Part shown: piece by piece, positions 34,360-44,997 of the stretch
Layout: every line of letters starts with the position of its first letter
How positions within the stretch are numbered: position 1 is the first letter of the stretch
DNA from: Rhipicephalus microplus
Lineage: Eukaryota > Arthropoda > Arachnida > Ixodida > Ixodidae
DNA: 64,000 nt
Direction: 5' to 3'
Assembly: GCF_043290135.1 (NCBI RefSeq)
Contig: NC_134701.1
Location: 101,406,702-101,470,701, forward strand
Made by a program: the position numbers and the translations under genes
The notes under the pieces: model-generated
Told to the model about the DNA's origin: nothing
The model's database searches: none
Seen by the model: the letters and a program-made list of their open reading frames with translations, nothing else

Positions 34360-34790
34360 GTGTTTTATTGTATTGGGTTTTCTAACTGATATGGGGAAAA
34401 ATTTAGAAGTGTATATATTCCAGAAATTTTCAATGCACTCCCTAAAGATTTTTTAGCGAGTTCAAAAAAGCAAATAAATAAATTACTGGCTGATTGTAAA
34501 GTCACATGGTCTACTTCTATGTCAAGTATGCTCTGGGTCCCTTCTTTGTTCATCTTTTTTAATTTCTTTACTGCCTGTACAAAAACAATGGTGTCAATCG
34601 TTAGTCTGTTCGTTGGCAAAGAAGCAACAATAGTTTTTGTTTTCCTTGTATCCACATCGCTGTAACCGGCTCTGCCGGGCCTAGGCGCACTAGTCCTTGG
34701 GGCTTAGACAGGCTCGTTTCTTTGTATTTCCTATGAATTGGTACAATTTAATATTATTAATATTATTATTATTATTATTATTATTATTAA
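34360..34790 (+). mobile_element. CR1/L2-type LINE 3' end with ATT tail
   Basis: The plus strand reads VYIPEIFNALPKDFLASSKK at about 34410-34465, the conserved ending of tick CR1/L2-like polymerases (a YxxPxIFNxLP-type motif), followed by a 3' untranslated region (GGCTCTGCCGGGCCTAGGCG near 34670) and an ATT-rich tail at 34752-34790. 5'-truncated. The next LINE begins directly at the end of the tail. Confidence 0.65.
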
Positions 34791-36421
34791 AGGTGGACCA
34801 AAAGATAGACTTGACAGTTACCGACCCATTTCACTTTTACCTACCTTATTCGAAATAATTGAGAAATTCTTACTGCAATACATGACTGCCTTTCTAGATA
34901 AATTTTCGCTCATTTCAAGCCGTCAGGTTGGTTTTGTCGCAGGTCGTGGCACAATTGATCTACTTGAGGAATTTTTCGATGAACTCAATGATGCTTTGGA
35001 TCATAACATGTTTGCCTGTGCTTTATTCCTTGATATCTCTAAAGCATTTGACACCGTAAACCACTCTACATTGCTTGAAAAAAATTATTTTCATGGCTTT
35101 AGGGGTCCGTTCTACGACTTTCTTAAAAATTATCTTTCTGATCGTTCCCAGGTGGTGCGATCACACAATCAGTTACCTTTCAGTAATAGGCTTCCCTTGA
35201 AAGCTGGTGTACCACAGGGATTCATTTTATCTCCTCTTTTATTTGATATATTCATAAATGATGTTGCTGCTACTGTTCCAAAATGACTTGTATTTCAGTA
35301 TGCAGACGACACTGTTCTGCTAACGAAACATGTATGTTACAAAAAAGCGTTATCAAGACTACAAGACAGTGTTTATGAGGCTGCGTCATGGTTTACAGTT
35401 AATGGCCTGGTGAATAATCAGAAAAAAACGAAATTGTTTTCCTTTAAAAATCCATTGAAAGCAATGATTACGTATGCACCCCTACTTTTTCATGCCCGTG
35501 ATTGCGCCTCCTGTGAGTGTACTCCCAGTGAATATGTTAACTCTATAAAATATCTTGGTGCATTCTCCGATAGCAACCTGTTCTGGAATGATCACTTGGG
35601 GTTACATTTGTGACAGACTACGAAAAGTCTCGTGGTAACTTTTCAATGTTAGATCAATTGCACCCACCAATATTAAAGTGACAATCATGCTTGCTCTTGC
35701 GTAAAGTATCCTACGATATGCATCACTTTATTTGCTTTCTGTTCTTCACGATGACAGTGTCGGGTTGACAAAATTTTAAAAAGTATGTTGAAATCCATTG
35801 TGTATAATCGTTCTCAACCGACAATATAAATTTATTTTCTCTATTTGGCCTGCCGCCTTTCAAAGCGTCCTTTAACCAAACTGTTTTATTACGGCATTTC
35901 TGGGGCTCTCAGTTCAAAAACGAATGCATTACCCCTCGTATATTTTGAAAAACTGCCGCTTCTCTGTACCATTCGTCAAAACACGATATGGCAAAGCTAC
36001 TAGAATGGTCTATGTGTCTACTGTTTTTAATGCCATACCCGACAGTGTTTTTTCGGCAACGACTAAACGCAGTCTACGAAAGAGCTTAAGGTCTCTTTAA
36101 TGCTGCATCAGTTATCGCATTATCATCTTTTCTAGTTTCCTGCATACTGGGTATAATCAGTTTAAACTTTTTTCAATTCTATTCTTCACATTAGCGCTGT
36201 TTAGGTAGTATTGCTTCCGCTAATTTGATTCTCGATTGTTATTGTGTTTATATGTAGCGTAAATGAGTTACATGTATTCTTTCTTTGATTGTTTACATGA
36301 AAAGCTTTTCAATATATATGTCATCGCTCATCTGCCAATCTGCCGGGCCAAGTCTTCCAAGCCACCGTCTGGCTTCAACAGGCCTGTTATTTGTTTTGTA
36401 CAACTCAAGATGACAGCAAAG
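34791..36421 (+). mobile_element. CR1/L2-type LINE, RT to 3' end
   Basis: A 5'-truncated LINE that starts within the RT and ends at GACAGCAAAGATTAATAA with a long TAA tail. The C-terminal end near 36000-36090 reads TRMVYVSTVFNAIPDSVFS and KRSLRKSLRSL, the family ending. It lies directly behind the ATT tail of another LINE. Confidence 0.85.
34794..35620 (+). pseudogene. CR1/L2-type LINE reverse transcriptase
   Basis: Blocks: YRPISLLPTLFEIIEKFLLQ, SRQVGFVAGRGTIDLLEEF, LFLDISKAFDTVNHSTLLEK (catalytic Asp, about 35025-35080), VPQGFILSPLLFDIFINDV (about 35210-35265), a TGA at 35284, then QYADDTVLL (about 35300-35325) and the thumb VNNQKKTKLFSF. SEYVNSIKYLGAFSDSNL follows and ends at TGA 35611-35613. 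No RNase H follows, which fits CR1/L2 rather than the I group. The open part before the first stop begins at 34738 only because the upstream ATT tail is open. Confidence 0.88.
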
Positions 36422-36590
<169 letters not shown>

Positions 36591-37966
36591 TTATTAGTAT
36601 TAGTATTATTATTATTATTATACTATTAATATTAAAATTTTGTTATATAACTCATATTGAGTTTATGAATGTCGCTTGTGCCAAACAATATTGTGTTCTT
36701 TCTCTGAATGGTGAGATAACACTTACTTTTGTATCAATGCTTCAAAGACCATGTTATGAGTATATATCTTGCAAAGGATTCATGGTGCCCTACCATGGTT
36801 GTTTAGTGGCTAAAATCTTCGGCTGCTGACCCCAGGTCGCGGGATCGAATCCCGACTGCGGCGCCTGCATTTCAGATAGAGACAGAAATGCCTTAGGCCC
36901 GTGTGCTCAGGTTTGGGTGCACAATAAAGAACCTTAGGTGGTAAAAACTTCCGAAGCCCTTCACTACGGCGTTTCTCATAATCAAATGGTTGTTTTCGGA
37001 CGTAAAGCACCCCTTATCAATCAAGAATTCATCGTCTCATTTTCATATTCTGTCAATACCAGGTCTCTATTTGATGTTCGTGAATTCAGTCATCTTGGTG
37101 TTCTTTCTGATAGCATGCTATTTTTTTGTGCTCACACCTAATCGTGCTGCCATGCATGACCTTTATTCTTTGGCTGTGTTTGTAATATTTGTCGAGAATT
37201 CCGTTCCTCTACATCCTTCCACAGACTGTACACTGAAATATATCTTCCTCAATTTGAACATGCATCTGTGATCTGCAATGGCACTGTTGAAACTGGCATT
37301 GATGCCATTGAGAGAGTCCAGGAGATATTCATAAGCATTTACAAAGATCCTTTCGCTAGAAATGACTCTGAATGTCATTCCAACACTGCCAGATTATTAT
37401 CATTGCCATCACTTCACTGCCGACGAAATCACACTGACCTTTGACTTTTTCACAAACTACTTCCCGATATGATAATCTGTTATTTGCCTTTGATGTTTGT
37501 AAATTTCTGAACTCCACGTAAAATAACCAGAGATAATCGACCAATATATGTGCCTGCAAAATTCTTTCAACACGCTGCTGTTCAAAGTGTACAAAGTATC
37601 TACATTGCTAACTTGCATGATCTTGATGTTTTTTATAGTCCCTGTACTTTTTGTATCTCAGCTCTGCACTGTGTTAAAATATTTGTTACAGTGTACAGAT
37701 TCTGCCCTTCTTCCTCTTTCAGGAAGCCAACTACATAGTTGTGTATTATCCTCTTTACTTTTGACGTGTTTTACACGATTCTCGCCTTGTCCTCTTATTC
37801 TTCCCGTTTTCCACTATTGTCTTTTTCCTGCGTATTTTACTGTTTATTTGAATTTTTATAGGTATATTTTATTGTTTACTTTTATTGTTTACTTTTATTG
37901 TTTCATTTTTGAATGCGCCCGCAGTAGGACCTCAAGTTGTTCCAGTTCACGGTAAATAAATCTTTG

Positions 37967-37975
<9 letters not shown>
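36591..37975 (+). mobile_element. CR1-type LINE 3' part, split by a SINE
   Basis: Before the SINE: CVLSLNGEITLTFVSMLQRP. After it: FSYSVNTRSLFDVREFSHLG and VLSDSMLFF, then LPQFEHASVICNGTVETGID, DAIERVQEIFISIYKDPF, LLSLPSLHCRRNHTDL and DLDVFYSPCTFCISAL. This order matches the thumb and C-terminus of tick CR1-like polymerases. The 3' end runs through a T-rich stretch to GGTAAATAAATCTTTG and an ATT tail. Several stops and frame changes; inactive. Confidence 0.75.
36787..37023 (+). mobile_element. tRNA-derived SINE (Ruka-like), copy 1
   Basis: The A-box-like TGTTTAGTGGC and B-box GGATCGAATCCC (about 36797-36855) are RNA polymerase III promoter elements from a tRNA. They are followed by CCCGTGTGCTCAGGTTTGGG, GGTGCACAATAAAGAACC and CTCATAATCAAATGG, ending near TTATCAATCA. 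Flanked by AGGATTCATGGT (36775-36786) and AGAATTCATCGT (37024-37035), a 12-bp target duplication with two mismatches. Inserted into the CR1-type LINE. Confidence 0.88.

Positions 37976-38028
<53 letters not shown>
37967..38028. repeat. (ATT)n microsatellite, LINE tail
   Basis: ATT array terminating the CR1-type LINE. Confidence 0.95.
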
Positions 38029-38189
38029 ATTCTTGCATGCACACAGAGAAAAGAGTGAGATAAGACGCTTCCGAAACATGCAGCTGATGGAGGGCTAAGA
38101 GGTCCCGTGAAAGGTGAAGCAGAGACGAGGAGAAAAAGAAAGCAAATAATCACTCCTACTGCATGTACGTTCTCCCAGTTAATCAATTC

Positions 38190-39290
38190 AGGTGAAGCTT
38201 ATACGACGGACCTCCTGCTTATCCTCCCGTAATGCTCGAGAGACAAGTTTTTAAATTATGCTTAGGTCGTCCGCAATTTGTGGCAACCAATGCCTTGTAC
38301 ATCGAAGCCAGGCTCTATTTCTTTGATGCACTGGTTAAATTATTAGCAGTGCGGTCATTATTGTGGCTGCATGATTCTCCAGTTAGGCGTTCGGACACTT
38401 TATAATGCCCATCCTGACTGCTTATTTGGAGAATATTGGCCAGGATTACATATGCCTGAGATTTTAGTTATAACCCATCTAAGGGACCAAACTTTTAGTT
38501 TTAACAAAAAAATACCATTTTTTATGATAAAGAGTTCTGTTATACTTTTAAACAATGCACAAATAGCGTCGCTTTCATTTTTTAAACCCTATATTAACAA
38601 TTGACAAAAAATAACGAGAGTCTTAGCAACGGATGCTTCACGAAGCGAAGAAAAATGTAGAATTGGAATGTTCAGTCCTACTCTAGACTGGTCGTCTTCT
38701 CTTCGCCTTTTAAAGTTTGCGGCTAACTTTATTGTAGGATATTTAGCAATTAGTATAGCCCTGTGTAAATTATAGCAGCATCAGTAGGCTCAGAAAAAAA
38801 TTTATATGTATTTGCTACCAGTATATTCGACCCTCACTGCCAATGAGGATCACACGTCTTGAAAGCTTGAAATTATTCTTTCCACTGCACATAAACTTAG
38901 TCAAGTTAGCTTGTGTTCCCGGGCGAAAGGGCCTAAATTATGAAAAAATGACTGATGCTCCAGCTATGTCCTCTTCGAGTATCCCGGGGTGAGGTGCTTT
39001 GCCGGCATCAAAATTTATTATAGTTGTTGGATTTACGAGAACAATTATGTTAGTTCAATTAGCCACACCGTCGTAAGGGACGCTATTAGATTTCGATTAT
39101 TTGGATCACCGGTAGGGCTTGAAGGTGAACGCCATAGACGACGGAGATCAGGGCGAGTGCATCTGCGCACCGACCAAAGGGCGGTCGTTGTTGGGGTCAG
39201 GGCCGGCGGTTGCCGTTATAATTTTTTAAAAAGTTTTATTAGATATGTTGACTTTTCTGAAGAAAAAAATCAATTATGTATATTCGTATA
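38190..39290 (+). mobile_element. Decayed I-type LINE fragment (thumb to RNase H)
   Basis: The plus strand reads LLLILPVMLERQVFKLCLGR, then PQFVATNALYIEARLYFF and LLWLHDSPVRRSD, then RNase H remnants VLATDASRSEEKCRIGMF and SPTLDWSSSLRLLKFA with FIVGYLAISIALCKL, then LVKLACVPGRKGLNYEKMTD, and finally FIRYVDFSE near 39240. This parallels the minus-strand I-type LINE at 23.5-28.9 kb. Many stops. 39080-39210 is a GC-rich stretch that does not fit the protein and may be a separate insertion. Confidence 0.65.
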
Positions 39291-41160
39291 ATTGGAACAT
39301 TTGTTTGATTAAGCGTCGCTCGATTTTACCATCCAATGACCTTAGTGAAGATTATGTGTAAAGGTATGTTGCATACTAAAAACGCGAAACCCAGTCAGTT
39401 TTCAAAATGCTTGCGCAGTTTCACTGCCTCAAAAGTGACTACATGGAAGCCATTCATGTTTTAAGTAGAGAACTGTTCAATCTTCACCCCATCAGCAACA
39501 ACACTTTCCCTCAGACTACACCCCAACCTTCCGGACAAATTCGTCCAGTGTGAAAAAAACACAGGCTCTTCAGGGCTCATGCAATTCGAAAGAAAAAAAA
39601 AATTGTGAAGTAACTTCTAGCTGCGCATGATGAAACTTTTTGTGTTGATATTAACTTTTATGATGATTTAAAATACGTAGCTAGTTCTTAAGTAAGTTTG
39701 ATATGGTTTTTGTTTCGTGCGATGACAATGTCTGAAGTATACTTTATTTTGAAAAAACATTTTATGTCACTAAAATTTTGTGAGTCTGAGACACTAAAGA
39801 CTGATTCATAGCTTCAAAATAACTGTAGAATACAATAATTAGGTGTAATATTCGACATCATTTCACTAAATGAGCATTGTTCGCAGTCTCACATTGCACT
39901 GGTTGAAAAAACTTGTCTTTTACGTGGCAGTAAGCAAGCTAATATACTACCGGCTCACGTACTAAAACGTGAGCCAGTAACACAAAAGAAAAATTAACAA
40001 AATGAAAGTTTCCGGATTTAAAAACATGCTTGATGACTATAGCAATCTTATAAAATTTGAAACACACGCTGTCTAAAATTTTAAAGATGGCATATTTTCA
40101 ACAGCCGAACAATTTATTATTCAGATTTGCGTGGTTGTGATCGCAAAACTCTGTTTTGCGATCATAACCGTAGCCATTTGTAGCGTTGGAGCACGCAGAC
40201 AGAAGAAAAATGGAAGAAGACAACAAGTGGAAACAGCGAGAAGGACAAATAAAAAAATCAAAATAAATATTCTTTACGAGAGGAGGTTCGCAAAATAAAT
40301 CCTTCGGTCAGATAGAGAGCATCGTGAGCTGTGGGAAATCAGGAATCGCTAGCAAATTGACCGTTAATAAAAAGCGTGATTGTTCGCTCTAGGCAAAGTA
40401 AAGAATAGAGAGCGTGAAAAGAAAAAATAACGAGAAATAAAAACAGGTAGGTAAAGAGCATAACTTGAGAAAAAAATAAAAAATAGCGAGAGAGAAAGAA
40501 GAACTTAGCATAGCCTCCCCTGGAGGTGCTTTACTGGACTGTCACTAAGCAGATAGGCCCCTATGTAGCGCTGGCCATGGCTGTTTTTCAAAGCGTTGCC
40601 AATGTTCGCTTTCTTTTTCGCTATCGAGCGCCGGCCACGGACGCTACACTTATCTCGCTTCAGGTGAACCCGAAGGTCCCGACAGCTGGTGCTCAGCAGT
40701 TTTAGAATGTAGACGCGAAGTGTATAAAAAAGTGGTGCTAGCAATTGCAGCGCACCTATTGTCACCATATTCTAGTGCACCTAAAGTGTTTGTAGAGATC
40801 AATGTAGCCAACGCTTGCTCATGAAGAAACATCGGTGGCATCACTGATTGGACGCCAGTAAGCCTACTACATCCCATCTAGCTCACTGTAAACAAGCCGA
40901 AGAGGGCACATGCCAAATCATGACTATAATAGTTTTCTGCACTTCATTGGCGTTACGTAATTTTAGCGAGAACATCTCAGTGGTACTTGATTGTACGTCC
41001 TGGTATGCCTGGTGCAGACTTTGTGCAGTAAATAAAGCGCAGCAAATGTTACACGATTAATAAGAAGGGAGTCTATAACCTGACTATACTCCGTTTCCCA
41101 CAACAGGGACAATGCCGTAGGAAATAGCGAGGCTTCTTGCCGCAGATGCATTCGGATTAA
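39291..41160. other. AT-rich intergenic, nothing recognised
   Basis: No coding motif. An ~20-bp inverted stretch near 40140-40170 (GATCGCAAAAC...GTTTTGCGATC) is a local hairpin. The 87- and 75-codon minus-strand frames at 40505-40877 have no recognisable domain. Confidence 0.4.
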
Positions 41161-41174
41161 ATAATATTTCATTG
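41161..41174. repeat. Left target-site duplication of the Penelope-like element
   Basis: ATAATATTTCATTG, identical to 44013-44026. The last five bases CATTG could also belong to the element, which has CATTGTTGAAAA at its internal copy. Confidence 0.85.
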
Positions 41175-41256
41175 TTGAAAAAACAGGTCACTGACCAATG
41201 TCAAATAAAAACAAAGACGTTTCGGGATCCGTACGGATCCCTTGTTCACAATGGGA
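41175..41256 (-). repeat. Penelope pLTR, 3' copy, with 18-bp palindrome
   Basis: On minus: AAGGGATCCGTACGGATCCC, GAAACGTCTTTG, then ...GGTCAGTGACCTGTTTTTTC. The palindrome GGGATCCGTACGGATCCC lies at 41224-41241 and is followed on minus by GAAACGTC. A matching copy is at 43694-43766, and an inverted copy with ATAC at the centre and GAGAC instead of GAAAC is at 43897-43971. Confidence 0.85.
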
Positions 41257-41277
41257 TGACGGCTGAGCAACAGGTTC

Positions 41278-41811
41278 TTATGTAACGTTGAGCGCATGAC
41301 GCAAAGTCCGGGAGTACACGTGGTTTAGTGTGCCAGATGATCTATTGATTGTGTTACTTGTCGTCTGAATGATTAGTGATTCGAGGTTCAGTCTGGTTGT
41401 AAAATTCTTCTCCGTGGCCATGATGCGTGCGTTGTCCCAGCTTATCTCAAGGCCCGTCTTCTCGGCATGCTCTGCGAGTGCATTTGTCACTGTGTGGCCC
41501 TTGGCGACGTCATTCTTGTGTTGGTTCAGACGTCTGCAGTAATTTCCACTTGTGCCAATGTACACCAATTCGCAATCGGCGCATGATATCTTGTAGACTA
41601 CACCAGGAAAGTGTTGCCGAGGGAGAGGATCCTTCACATTTAGCAACTCAGCTTTAAGCTTGCTTGCTGGAACATGCGCGATCTGCACACCACGTTTTCT
41701 GAATAGACGGGCTAGGGCTTCGCTTATATTTCGAATATAAGGAATTGATGCACGCTTTTTTGTAGACGATGTGTTATGCATGGCTTGACTAGTTGACTGC
41801 AGTTTATGCAT
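41278..41811 (-). pseudogene. Penelope GIY-YIG endonuclease part
   Basis: RNISEALARLFRKRGVQIAH, then DPLPRQHFPGVVYKISCADC, then ELVYIGTSGNYCRRLNQHKN: the Y...YIG core and conserved Arg of the GIY-YIG family, with the expected downstream Glu in NLESLII. The last residues TLRHALNVT precede TAA at 41278-41280. The domain nicks target DNA for insertion. It is separated from the RT by a frameshift near 41745. Confidence 0.9.
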
Positions 41812-42449
41812 GATTTAGTTGTTTTTCTAATAAAAATCTTGGGGTATCCATTCCTGATCAGGTAATCTTCAATGGTCCGGAGCTCCTTCCTCAGGCTTCC
41901 TTCATCGGAACAAGTGCGAATCGCTCGTTGAACTAAAGACCGAATCACTGAGCGTTTGTGGGCTACCGGGTGGACTGACTCATAGTCGAGGTATCTACCG
42001 GAGTGCGTTGGCTTTCGGTACACAGCGAAGGCGAGGACTGTGGGAGAACGTTTTACAACTGCATCCAAGAAAGGGAGGCAACCGTCTTTTTCTTCTTCCA
42101 CAGTAAACTTGATGGAGGTCTCGATGCCATTTAGGCAGTCAAGGAAAGCTTGGACGTCTTTCTTCTTTATCACGCAGAAGCAGTCGTCGACGTATCTCAG
42201 AAAAACCTTGGGTCTCGGCTGAAATGTTCCCAATGCTTTCTGCTCAATTGCTTCCATTGTGATATTCGCAGTTGTGACCGAAATCGACGCTCCCATTGCG
42301 GTACCGAAAACTTGCCTGTAGAATTCACCCTTGTACGAGAAGTAAGTGTTGGATAGGCTAAATCGTAACAAGGTGCACAGCTCGGTGACGTCGAACGGTG
42401 TGCGATCGGCCAATGTCGTGTCCTTGTGAAGCAATTGTCTGGAAGTGTC
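41724..42449 (-). pseudogene. Penelope reverse transcriptase, catalytic half
   Basis: FRFSLSNTYFSYKG-like LRFSLSNTYFSYKGEFYRQV, then FGTAMGASISVTTANITMEA and VFLRYVDDCFCVIKKKDV, where YVDD is the catalytic box (about 42180-42200). KDGCLPFLDAVVKRSPTVLA and YRKPTHSGRYLDYESVHP follow, as in Penelope-type RTs. The open frame starts at 42434, but the domain continues from the upstream piece across a frameshift. Confidence 0.9.
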
Positions 42450-43771
42450 TACAGCAAGGTCGACGGGAACACTTGTGAAGAGGAGCAGACATCAAATGAA
42501 ACCAGTACTTCGTCGACATCCACAGTGATACTCTTCATTTTGCTTATAAAGTCATTGGTGTTCTGGAGGTTAGTTTCAGTCTTGCCTGCAAGGGGAGCCA
42601 GGATGCCGTGAAGATACTTTGAGAGGCTGTACAGGGGTGACCTAGTGAAATCTACTATGGGTCTGAGAGGCGTTCCGCTTTTGTGAATCTTTGGTAAACC
42701 GTATATCGCTGGAGCAGAACCATTGGTGCACAGCAGCTGGAAGTATAACCTTTGTGCTGATGCAGGAAGCGTCTGAAAAATACTAGAGAGCGTCTTTTGC
42801 AGGCCAGTTTGGACTTTCGAGGTAGGATCTTTGTTAATCTTGGCGTACGTTGTACAGTACCCCACTATCTCCATCATCTTCGACTCATACGTCGACCGGT
42901 CAAGCACAACCGTCACGTTGCCTTTGTCCGCAGGAAGTACGGCAATCTTCTTGTTTTTGTGCAATGCCTTAATCGCTTTTTCCTCGTCTTCCGAGAGGAC
43001 TTGCTGGCAGCCAGACTTGCGAATCCTCGATAGTATACCTACTGCTCTCGTACGGACTTCGTCTCGTTCACTTTCTCCAAGTAGACCAATAGCGTTTTCG
43101 ACAGCACACACGACCTTGCGAGTGTCCGGCTGCTTTGCTTGGTTGAAGTTGAGACCACGGCTCAAAACTTTGCATTCCGCAGGAGTTAGCTCGTATGACA
43201 AGTTCCTGACCTCGAACATGAGTCCTCTGGTTTTCCTGCCTTTTTCTAGCAAAGCACTCAGTTTGCGCTCTTGTGACGTTTCCTGCTTTTCTGTTCGTCG
43301 TCGCGATGCTTGGTTCGCAACGAGATGTATTTCAGGGAGTAACTCAGGCATGATGAATTCCAGCTGGCGTGTTGTGAAGAAAATGTCAGTCTCAAGGCGC
43401 TTCACAGTTTGCTTGCAGTCTTCTATCCGTGCTTGAAGAAGCTGCCGTTCAGCTTTCGAAATGACTTGATGACCGAATGCCGATTTCACGGGAGGCTTTA
43501 CCTGCAAAGATTTTGGGATAAGTTGCTTGGACTTACAGGTTCGGTTGAAACGCAGGTGCGTCTTGAAGGCTGCCAGTCGTGTAGATGCACTCAAGAACTG
43601 ACGAATCCTGGTGATAGCCGATTGTTCATACTTGTGGCGGATGCTCACGTAGTCGAGATTTCGACGGAATTTCGTCTGGTCAGGTAAAGCATTGTTGAAA
43701 AAAAACAGGTCACTGACCAATGTCAAATAAAAACAAAGACGTTTCGGGATCCGTACGGATCCCTTGATCAT
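42449..43771 (-). pseudogene. Penelope ORF N-terminal half (to RT palm)
   Basis: 440 codons. The first residues (MIKGSVRIPKRLCFYLTL) are read from the terminal repeat, so the true start is uncertain. The body continues NNALPDQTKFRRNLDYVSIR, an Arg/Lys-rich N-terminal domain, KKIAVLPADKGNVTVVLDRS, and the Penelope signature APAIYGLPKIHKSGTPLRPI followed by VDFTRSPLYSLSKYLHGIL. It ends at VDEVLVSFDVCSSSQVF, where a 1-2 nt loss near 42470 throws the next RT motif out of frame. Confidence 0.9.
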
Positions 43772-44012
43772 TCAGACGACAAGTAACACAATCAATAGAT
43801 CATCTGGCACACTAAACCACGTGTATTCCCGGACTTTGCGTCATGCGCTCAACGTTACATAAGAACCTGTTGCTCAGCCATCATCCCATTGTGAACAAGG
43901 GATCCATACGGATCCCGAGACGTCTTTGTTTTTATTTGACATTGGTCAGTGACCTGTTTTTTCAACAATGCCTTTACCTGACCAGACGGCATTCCGTCGA
44001 ACTCTCGACTAC
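43767..44012 (+). repeat. Inverted partial copy at the Penelope 5' end
   Basis: The plus strand begins inside the GIY-YIG C-terminus (IIQTTSNTINRSSGTLNHVY), runs through TAA, the mutated palindrome GGGATCCATACGGATCCC (43899-43916) and the terminal repeat, then CAATGCCTTTACCTGACCAG, the first codons of another coding copy. It stops at CTCGACTAC just before the right target duplication. Confidence 0.9.
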
Positions 44013-44026
44013 ATAATATTTCATTG
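44013..44026. repeat. Right target-site duplication of the Penelope-like element
   Basis: ATAATATTTCATTG, a perfect match to 41161-41174. Confidence 0.88.
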
Positions 44027-44299
44027 TAATTAGCCTCCCTGCCCCACCACAAATGAATTTTTTTTTAGTTTTTGCAGTTAATAGTCATTCAAGTTAGCAA
44101 AAAGGCAGGAGAAAGAAATGGGTGGAAGGACAGAGAGTAGCCAGTTCTTAGAGTTGCTGGCTATTCTGTGCTGGAAGAGAGCGTAAAGATCATAAAATAT
44201 GACAGAAAAGAGATGTTAGAAAGACAGAAAAGAACGAAAAAGATAGGACGAAAGACTAAGGCCAGTTGTGCGCAAAAAAGCGTAATAAAGTATTCAAAC
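44027..44299. other. Purine-rich spacer, nothing recognised
   Basis: GA-rich DNA, possibly the 3' untranslated region of the LINE fragment to its right (minus strand). Confidence 0.35.
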
Positions 44300-44800
44300 T
44301 ATCAGGGCATTGGGTGGACTCGGCGAATCATCCACATTTATTCATTGCGACAAACGCCGTTCATCTAGCTTATCTAGAGCGGCAGTAGGTTCTTTTCTTG
44401 GTGTGTTGAAATGGGTACACAGACTCAGAAGATGGCCGATTGTTTCTTCGTAGCAGCTGTAATTGCATCTAGAGGTGTTGGTCATTCTTTGAAGAAAAGT
44501 GTATGCGTTTGTGAAGGCCACCCCCAGTCACAGGCGGCACAGAAGAGTCTGTTCAGCTCGAAATATTTTTCACGGAAGACGAAGCACGAGATCGGTATCC
44601 AAGTTATTTAGGCGAGCGTTTCTGAACTCCGTCGAGTAGCACTGTACCAGTGTGAGGTCACGTGCAAGCGAACGACGCCTTGTAGCTGCATCGGCTCCTG
44701 ACAACAGGATGGCTGTGTATTGCGTGCCGTCATGTGCAGATCTAGCCGCCTCATCTGCGTGGTCGTTGCCAACTGCCAAATAACCTTAAGAGTCGGCCTC
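44300..44800 (-). pseudogene. LINE RNase H end and zinc knuckle
   Basis: The minus strand reads GNDHADEAARSAHDGTQYTA, the last block of an RNase H domain, then ARDLTLVQCYSTEFRNARLN, and in another frame GVAFTNAYTFLQRMTNTSRC and CNYSCYEETIGHLLSLC, a knuckle with one extra residue, then THFNTPRKEPTAALDKLDER. It resembles the LINE end duplicated at 12.2 and 13.5 kb. It stops about 40 bp short of the gypsy-2 LTR. Confidence 0.7.
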
Positions 44801-44839
44801 TACGGGGATGAATCGCCTAGTGTCTATACGAGTGGGCCG

Positions 44840-44977
44840 TGCATGAAGCATCGAACTGGCAAGAGCACAGTGAAGATGAAGAGGAAGATGAGGTTGAGAC
44901 AGGGAGAATAATTGGTGGACGACATTCGTCTCAGTGTCGCTCAATCTATGAGTTAATTACCTCCAGGAAACGCTACA
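44840..44977 (+). repeat. gypsy-2 5' LTR
   Basis: TGCATGAAGCATCGAACTGG to CCAGGAAACGCTACA. Directly followed by ATTTGGCGCAGCC, a typical gypsy primer-binding region. Confidence 0.85.
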
Positions 44978-44997
44978 ATTTGGCGCAGCCGTCAAGC

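Larger units (their letters stand above)
41175..44012 (-). mobile_element. Penelope-like element with GIY-YIG endonuclease
   Basis: A 2.84-kb insertion with a perfect 14-bp target duplication. On the minus strand: a terminal repeat (43694-43766), the RT-GIY-YIG coding region (41278-43690) and a second terminal repeat (41175-41256). At the right end, 43767-44012 is an inverted partial copy on the plus strand: the GIY-YIG C-terminus, terminal repeat, and about 40 bp of a further 5' coding end. Repeats flanking the ORF and inverted partial copies are typical of Penelope-like elements (family knowledge). Confidence 0.93.

Noticed and set aside
36797..36855. tRNA gene suggested by A- and B-box sequences
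   Set aside because: The boxes belong to a SINE with a SINE body and 3' tail; no cloverleaf beyond the promoter boxes.
43767..43790. CTGAATGATCAAG beside the internal Penelope palindrome as a hammerhead core strand
   Set aside because: It arises at the junction with the inverted partial copy and is not present at the terminal copy, so the likeness to CUGAUGA is accidental.
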